From Clostridia bacterium (GTDB lineage: Bacteria; Bacillota_A; Clostridia; Oscillospirales; CAG-272), in NCBI GenBank assembly GCA_017452945.1, contig JAFTLD010000065.1, positions 1-18,747 of the forward strand: DNA of 18,747 bases, in the 5' to 3' direction. Both the position numbers and the translations under genes were made by a program. The notes beneath the pieces were generated by a model. The model was not told the origin of the DNA. It worked only from the letters and a program-made list of their open reading frames with translations, and made no database searches. Positions within the stretch are counted from its first letter, which is position 1. Each line of letters starts with the position of its first letter. Positions 14,462 through 18,747 of the stretch are shown one piece after another.

Positions 14462-16145
14462 CGCCGATAGACTCCTTCAATTTTGTCAGAGCAATCTTGG
14501 TCTCGGCAGCCGTTTCACCAAGCAGTGATGCGATTTCCTGAACGATTCTCATCTGCTTTTCAACAACGCTGTCCGCTACCTCGACCGTTTGCTTGTTGAT
14601 CCTTGCCTTCTTTTCCCTGTCTTCTTCCTCATCCGTGATGTCGCGCATAATGCTGATCAGCATACGGGAATCGGGGGCGTAAACAACTGTTTGCTTGATA
14701 TATCTCTTGTATTCGGGCAGGTAGGTGCGCTGATCGCGAACCATTCTGCCACTGTTCTTGACCTGCATGAATACGGTGGGATCAAGAATACGCACGACGG
14801 GCTCACCAAGCACGTCGCTCTCGGAGCGGATATTCATGATCTTGCGGGCGGCAGCGTTGATCTGCTGTACCTCAAGATTTTCATTGAGCACGATCAAGCC
14901 GTTGGGCGTATTTTTGACGATGGTGTCCGAGAAGCTCTCCGCCTTGTCCTTGAGGAAAGGCAGGCACATCGAGATTTCTGCCTTACCCTGAATAATGGCG
15001 ATCGCCTTTTCACGGCAGGAATTATAGCCGCAAGAGCCGCAGTTCAGCTCATCCGCGGGTTTGAACTTGCCCATCTGACGAAGCACCGACATGATCTCGG
15101 TCTCTGAGGGAGTCTGCAGCTCATGCGCAATCATGGTAAAGTTCTTTTTCAGCGACATAGGTGCGGGCTGTGCGACCTCAAAATCGCGCTCGCCTGCATA
15201 CTCTGCAACCGTGATGTAGTCCTTAATGGGAGAAGAGCTGTGGTACTTTTCCATGACGGGGCCACCGATACAGCTGCCCACGCACGCGGACATCTCGATA
15301 AAGCACTTGTGAACCTTTCCACTCTCAATATCTTTGAGGGCTGCAATGCAGTTCTCTACCCCATCCAATGCGACGTACGTATAGCCGGGCGCATTCTGTG
15401 CCATGGTCTTGAGCACGCCTCCCGTAGTCGGGAAGAAACGGGCGCGGCTTTCGGGAGTGGTATCCATCTCCTGCTCAAGCGAAATACCCTCTGCCCCCAG
15501 CCATTTAGTCAGCTCCTCAAAGGTCAGCACCGCGTCAACCAAGCCCTCGTAATACTCTGCCTCGTCCTTTTTAGCTACGCAAGGACCGATAAACACGGTC
15601 TTTGCACCGGGATATCTCTTTTTGATATCCGCGCAGTGTGCCTGCATGGGCGACATGACGTCTGCAAGATACTCAAGAGAGGACGGAAAATACTTTTGAA
15701 TCAGCAAGTTGACCGAGTGGCAGCAGGAGGTAATAATGATATCTCTCTGCTCCTCGCGCAGCATACGCTCATATTCGGTCTTGACGATGGTTGCACCGAT
15801 CGCGGTCTCTTCAACGTCAAAAAAGCCCAGCTTCTTCAAAGCCTTGCGCATGGATTCTATCCCAACGCCTTCATAGTTTGCTATGAAAGAAGGCGCCAGG
15901 CTGACAATAACGGGCGAACCGCTCTGCAAAAGCACTCTTGCCTTTTCCGTGCCATCCACGATCTCCTTTGCGTTCTGCGGACATACGACAAAGCAATGAC
16001 CGCACAGAATGCACTCATTGCCAATAATATGTGCTTGATTTGCAGAAAAACGAATCGCCTTGACAGGACAGTGACGGATGCATTTATAGCAATTCTTACA
16101 GTTTGATTTTTTTAGTGTCAAGCAATTTGCCAGCATAGTTCTCAC
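14454..16145 (-). CDS. Sensory [FeFe] hydrogenase with PAS domain (group C, probably C3)
   Basis: Domains in order are as follows. Residues 16-56 are two [4Fe-4S] ferredoxin motifs (C16, C19, C22, C26 and C45, C48, C51, C55). Residues 75-315 are the H-cluster domain with TSCCHS (C141, C142), FIGPCVAKKDE (C189) and MSACVGSCIGG (C288, C292). Residues 365-396 are a four-Cys [4Fe-4S] domain (C369, C372, C377, C394). Residues 405-510 are a PAS domain, and 510-563 a helical, coiled-coil-like tail. The H-cluster ligands are kept, but TSCC is followed by His-Ser instead of Pro and the Met of MPC is Gly, both signs of a non-group-A enzyme. PAS plus a coupled phosphatase gene points to H2 or redox sensing. 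The start drawn is GTG at 16145, overlapping the upstream TGA as GTGA. ATG at 16136 is as plausible, with SD-like AAGGGA 10 nt upstream. Confidence 0.92.
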   Translation of the reverse strand: MRTMLANCLTLKKSNCKNCYKCIRHCPVKAIRFSANQAHIIGNECILCGHCFVVCPQNAKEIVDGTEKARVLLQSGSPVIVSLAPSFIANYEGVGIESMRKALKKLGFFDVEETAIGATIVKTEYERMLREEQRDIIITSCCHSVNLLIQKYFPSSLEYLADVMSPMQAHCADIKKRYPGAKTVFIGPCVAKKDEAEYYEGLVDAVLTFEELTKWLGAEGISLEQEMDTTPESRARFFPTTGGVLKTMAQNAPGYTYVALDGVENCIAALKDIESGKVHKCFIEMSACVGSCIGGPVMEKYHSSSPIKDYITVAEYAGERDFEVAQPAPMSLKKNFTMIAHELQTPSETEIMSVLRQMGKFKPADELNCGSCGYNSCREKAIAIIQGKAEISMCLPFLKDKAESFSDTIVKNTPNGLIVLNENLEVQQINAAARKIMNIRSESDVLGEPVVRILDPTVFMQVKNSGRMVRDQRTYLPEYKRYIKQTVVYAPDSRMLISIMRDITDEEEDREKKARINKQTVEVADSVVEKQMRIVQEIASLLGETAAETKIALTKLKESIGDE

Positions 16146-16405
16146 ATCCCTTCGTTTTTGACGGCTTCAAGAATATACTTTCTGAAAAATTCTCTGAAGT
16201 TTTCGCGCGTGATACCAACGTGTACGTCGTCGTTGACTTGAACGGTTACGCCGACACGGTTGCACTTCCCGATGCAGAAGCTGCCGGAAAGTACGACGTC
16301 ATCTTCAATATGATGCTCCTTGATCGCACTCTCAAGCAGCTCTACGATATCCTGTGAACCCTTGAGGTGGCAAGAGGAGCCAACACAGATCTGAACAAAC
16401 AGCAT
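16142..16405 (-). CDS. Thioredoxin-like [2Fe-2S] ferredoxin, second copy (87 aa)
   Basis: This small NuoE-like protein has C7-x4-C12 and C44-x3-C48 (CVGSSC and FCIGKC), the ligand pattern of thioredoxin-like [2Fe-2S] ferredoxins. The family passes electrons to or from hydrogenase and NADH-dehydrogenase-type partners in the cytoplasm. It starts 3 nt after the upstream paralogue's stop with AAAGG as ribosome binding site, and its TGA overlaps the GTG of the sensory hydrogenase. No NuoF-like flavoprotein gene is present, so it is likely a dedicated electron carrier or redox relay for the hydrogenases encoded downstream. Confidence 0.88.
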   Translation of the reverse strand: MLFVQICVGSSCHLKGSQDIVELLESAIKEHHIEDDVVLSGSFCIGKCNRVGVTVQVNDDVHVGITRENFREFFRKYILEAVKNEGM

Positions 16406-16408
16406 ACT

Positions 16409-16651
16409 TTATACCTTTGCGAGAATTTCTTTTGCAAAGAAATCGCCCACGTTTTCGGGAGAGACCGAGTGGAAGGAATCGTTTACCGATACGCAAACGC
16501 CCTGCTGGCACTTGCCCATGCAGAAGGTGCCGCCAAGCTCCACCTTATCTCCGATTTTATGTTCTGCAATCAGATACTGCAGCTGTTCAACAACCTGACG
16601 GGATCCCTTGATATGGCAGGAGCTACCGATACAAACCGTAATTTTAAGCAT
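16409..16651 (-). CDS. Thioredoxin-like [2Fe-2S] ferredoxin, first copy (80 aa)
   Basis: It has the same fold and ligand pattern as its neighbour: C7-x4-C12 (CIGSSC) and C44-x3-C48 (FCMGKC), with SSCHxKGS conserved after the first pair. The two are diverged paralogues from an old tandem duplication and keep identical Cys positions. AGAGG stands 8 nt before the ATG. It appears to be the first gene of the redox-sensing operon, although no convincing promoter is visible in the 85-nt gap upstream, so read-through from adhE and the kinase gene is possible. Confidence 0.88.
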   Translation of the reverse strand: MLKITVCIGSSCHIKGSRQVVEQLQYLIAEHKIGDKVELGGTFCMGKCQQGVCVSVNDSFHSVSPENVGDFFAKEILAKV

Positions 16652-16693
16652 ATTATTTTACCTCTTATTCTCTTATTCAATGTATTTTTAAGG

Positions 16694-16723
16694 GTAGCGG
16701 CGGGAGCCATGCTCCCGCCCTAC
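16694..16723. repeat. Bulged 13-bp palindrome between kinase and ferredoxin genes
   Basis: GGCGGGAGC (16699-16707) pairs fully with GCTCCCGCC (16711-16719) around a 3-nt loop. GTAG and CTAC extend the stem past one bulged C. No U-tract follows on either strand. The GC-rich, isolated palindrome in an AT-richer gap looks like a dispersed intergenic repeat or an mRNA-stabilising hairpin more than a plain terminator. Confidence 0.6.
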
Positions 16724-16736
16724 GTTCATTGGGAAA

Positions 16737-17486
16737 TTATTGATAGTCGACGACGCCGACCCAGCTCAACAGGAACTCGCGCTCCTTTTCGTTGCCCTTG
16801 ACCGACTGAGAAGCGGCTACGATGGGCATCCACTTCTGTACGTACTGCTTGGCAGTATCGCTCTTCTTGCAGAAGGTGTTCAGGTAAAGCTCTGCACCCT
16901 CAATGTCACCGTTGAGCCAGAACAACAGGTATGTGCGCGCTACGTCAGCAGATGCGTTGCCCTGTGTTGCGTGCGACCAGTCAAGGATGTAAGCAGTTCC
17001 GTCCTCGGTCACGATCACGTTGGAAGGATGGAAGTCACCGTGGCACACCTTAGCGTGCTTGGGCATGCTCTCCAGACGGGTGTGCAGGTCGTAGCGGGTG
17101 GTTGCATCCAGATCGGTCTGCGCGATCTTTCTGCTCATCTTGTCCTTAAGCTTGGTCAGCAGCGGGCAGGTCTTGCTGTGTACAGTCATCTGCAGATCCA
17201 CCAGCTTTTCAATATAAGCAGCCTTGTTATCGGGATCTTCCTTGATCAGCTGTGTCAGAGTCTTGCCCTTGATATACTCGGAAACGATTGCCCACTTGCC
17301 ATCGATCATGGTGACCTCGAGGATCTTGGGGATGTTGAGTCCGGTTTCCTCAATTCTCGCCTGGTTGAGTGCCTCGTTGAGTACGTCTGCCTTGGAATAT
17401 GCTTCATGAAAGACCTTGATGCAACGATCGCCGTCGCGGTAAATGGTCTTGTTATTTCTTACTGCAATTACTCTATCCAGATTCAT
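16737..17486 (-). CDS. Aminoglycoside/choline phosphotransferase-fold kinase (249 aa)
   Basis: Motifs are those of the APH/choline kinase family. There is a candidate ATP lysine in CIKVF, hinge-like SEYIKGKTL, the catalytic loop HGDFHPSN (Asp base and metal Asn) and the metal-binding ILDWS. The family phosphorylates small molecules such as choline, sugars, aminoglycosides or amino-alcohols; the substrate here cannot be told. The start at 17486 is chosen because AGGAGG (17495-17500) is 8 nt away. Another in-frame ATG at 17492 is only 2 nt from it and would make 251 aa. It lies 12-18 nt downstream of adhE and is probably co-transcribed. Calling it an antibiotic-resistance gene would be unjustified. 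Confidence 0.85.
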   Translation of the reverse strand: MNLDRVIAVRNNKTIYRDGDRCIKVFHEAYSKADVLNEALNQARIEETGLNIPKILEVTMIDGKWAIVSEYIKGKTLTQLIKEDPDNKAAYIEKLVDLQMTVHSKTCPLLTKLKDKMSRKIAQTDLDATTRYDLHTRLESMPKHAKVCHGDFHPSNVIVTEDGTAYILDWSHATQGNASADVARTYLLFWLNGDIEGAELYLNTFCKKSDTAKQYVQKWMPIVAASQSVKGNEKEREFLLSWVGVVDYQ

Positions 17487-17504
17487 TATCATTACCTCCT
17501 TTAA

Positions 17505-18747
17505 TTAAGCCTTCTTACCCTTGCGGTAAGGTGCCTTGATGGCATCGGGTGCAGTCACGCTCAGATCGGTTGCGGGCATGGGCTGCTCTACGAAGTGGTT
17601 ACCGTAATATGCGTTGAGATACATCTGCTTGATCTCGCTCATCAGAGGATAACGGGGGTTAGCACCGGTGCACTGGTCGTCAAATGCCTGCTCTACCATC
17701 TCGTCAAGGCTTGCAAGGAATACCTGCTCGTCGATACCGTAATCCTTGATGGTTTCCTTGATGCCCACGCGAGCCTTGAGCTGATTGATCGCAGCAATCA
17801 GGTTCTCAAGCTTTTCCTCGTTGGTCTTGCCGCCAAGTCCAAGCGCATCAGCAATCTCTGCATAACGAGCAAGGGTGTGAGGATGATCGTACTGGGAGAA
17901 GGTACCCATCTTGGCAGGTGCCTCGCTTGCATTGAAGCGAATGACCTCCTCGATCATCAGCGCGTTTGCAACACCGTGAGGCAGGTGGTGGAATGCACCC
18001 AGCTTGTGTGCCATGGAGTGACATACGCCCAGGAATGCGTTTGCAAATGCCATACCTGCAATGGTTGCGGCGTTCGCCATCTTCTCTCTTGCCTCAACGT
18101 CGGTTTGACCGTTCTCATAAGCGCGAGGCAGATATCTGAAGATATTCTTGAGAGCCTGGAGCGCCAGACCGTCGGTGTAGTCGGTAGCCAGCATTGCTAC
18201 GTACGCTTCCACTGCGTGAGTGACTGCGTCGATACCCGAAGCAGCGGTCAGGCCACGGGGTGCGGACATGTGATAATCGGTGTCCACGATCGCCATGTTG
18301 GGCAGCAGCTCATAGTCTGCAAGAGGATACTTGACACCGGTCTTTTCGTCGGTGATAACCGCGAAAGGAGTGACCTCGGAGCCCGTACCTGCGGAGGTGG
18401 GGATTGCAATGAAGTATGCCTTTTCACCCATCTTGGGGAAGGTGTAAATTCTCTTACGGATATCAATGAATCTCATTGCCATATCCATAAAGTCTGCCTC
18501 GGGATGCTCGTAGAGTACCCACATGATCTTAGCAGCGTCCATAGCGGAGCCACCGCCCAGCGCGATAATGGTATCAGGCTTGAAGGAGCGCATCTGCTCT
18601 GCACCCTCGGTTGCGTTTGCAAGCGTGGGATCGGGCTGCACGTTCCAGAAGCAGGTGTGCTGAATGCCCATCTCGTCCAGCTTATCGGTAATGGGCTTGG
18701 TATAGCCGTTTTCATACAGGAAGGTGTCGGTTACGATAAACGCCTTC
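17505..18747 (-). CDS. adhE: Bifunctional aldehyde-alcohol dehydrogenase, C-terminal ADH part (partial)
   Basis: The frame is open at the right edge, so the 5' end is missing; 413 residues are visible. They match the iron-dependent alcohol dehydrogenase domain of AdhE: KAFIVTD at the beginning, IALGGGSAMDAAK (nucleotide binding), GTGSEVTPFAVITD, GIDAVTHAVEAY (Fe ligands Asp and His), CHSMAHKLG and HLPHGVANA (Fe ligands His), and FDDQCTGANPRYPL near the end. AdhE converts acetyl-CoA to ethanol with two NADH and forms spirosomes in the cytoplasm. The close match in phrases such as MDIRKRIYTFPKMG favours AdhE over a stand-alone Fe-ADH, but the aldehyde dehydrogenase half is outside the window. 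The ATG at 18671 is internal. The position next to the hydrogenase operon fits a shared role in disposing of reducing power. Confidence 0.9.
   Translation of the reverse strand, partial: KAFIVTDTFLYENGYTKPITDKLDEMGIQHTCFWNVQPDPTLANATEGAEQMRSFKPDTIIALGGGSAMDAAKIMWVLYEHPEADFMDMAMRFIDIRKRIYTFPKMGEKAYFIAIPTSAGTGSEVTPFAVITDEKTGVKYPLADYELLPNMAIVDTDYHMSAPRGLTAASGIDAVTHAVEAYVAMLATDYTDGLALQALKNIFRYLPRAYENGQTDVEAREKMANAATIAGMAFANAFLGVCHSMAHKLGAFHHLPHGVANALMIEEVIRFNASEAPAKMGTFSQYDHPHTLARYAEIADALGLGGKTNEEKLENLIAAINQLKARVGIKETIKDYGIDEQVFLASLDEMVEQAFDDQCTGANPRYPLMSEIKQMYLNAYYGNHFVEQPMPATDLSVTAPDAIKAPYRKGKKA

Noticed and set aside
16737..17492. Aminoglycoside resistance gene
   Set aside because: Only the general APH/choline kinase fold motifs are seen. 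Nothing identifies an antibiotic as substrate, and the metabolic neighbours argue against it.
1..18747. rRNA and tRNA genes
   Set aside because: I found no cloverleaf with tRNA consensus elements and no conserved rRNA stretch on either strand.

Overview
The window looks like a chromosomal segment of an anaerobic, fermentative member of the Clostridia (Bacillota), probably a gut organism. The evidence is a C-terminal AdhE domain, two [FeFe] hydrogenase-type proteins, a SpoIIE-type phosphatase, AGGAGG-like ribosome binding sites, and a huge secreted protein of the kind seen in gut Clostridia. The genus cannot be read from the sequence. Every convincing gene is on the minus strand, so the region is described from right to left.

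Right part (18747 to about 11770): the 3' half of adhE runs in from the right edge, followed by an APH/choline-kinase-fold phosphotransferase. After a strong hairpin comes a tightly packed redox-sensing operon: two tandem 80-87 aa thioredoxin-like [2Fe-2S] ferredoxins, a PAS-containing sensory [FeFe] hydrogenase, a SpoIIE-family PP2C phosphatase overlapping it by 8 nt, and a group-B-like [FeFe] hydrogenase. A 19-bp-stem terminator closes the operon. The likely output is H2 or redox sensing coupled to dephosphorylation of a regulatory protein, next to a gene for NADH-consuming ethanol formation.

Middle (about 11700 to 10240): a complete tyrosine recombinase gene sits beside a 234-bp segment bounded by 27-bp inverted repeats (26/27 matching). 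Each repeat carries the same 18-bp core: 6-bp inverted arms around an asymmetric 6-bp spacer, as expected of a tyrosine-recombinase crossover site. The segment holds an extended -10 promoter pointing left at the downstream operon and a terminator pointing right. A second terminator lies just outside the right repeat. This has every visible part of an invertible promoter, a phase-variation switch, drawn here in the ON orientation.

Left part (10243 to 1): the operon the switch would control. It encodes three type IV pilin-like proteins with nearly identical N-termini (134, 404 and 228 aa), a 2429-aa secreted protein with about 25 Cys-containing repeats, and a lipoprotein cut by the left edge. 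The third pilin and the lipoprotein carry the same kind of Cys module as the giant protein, so the products may act together at the cell surface. Hairpins without a U-tract on the coding strand separate the pilin and giant-protein genes. No pilus assembly genes (PilB, PilC, PilD) are in the window.
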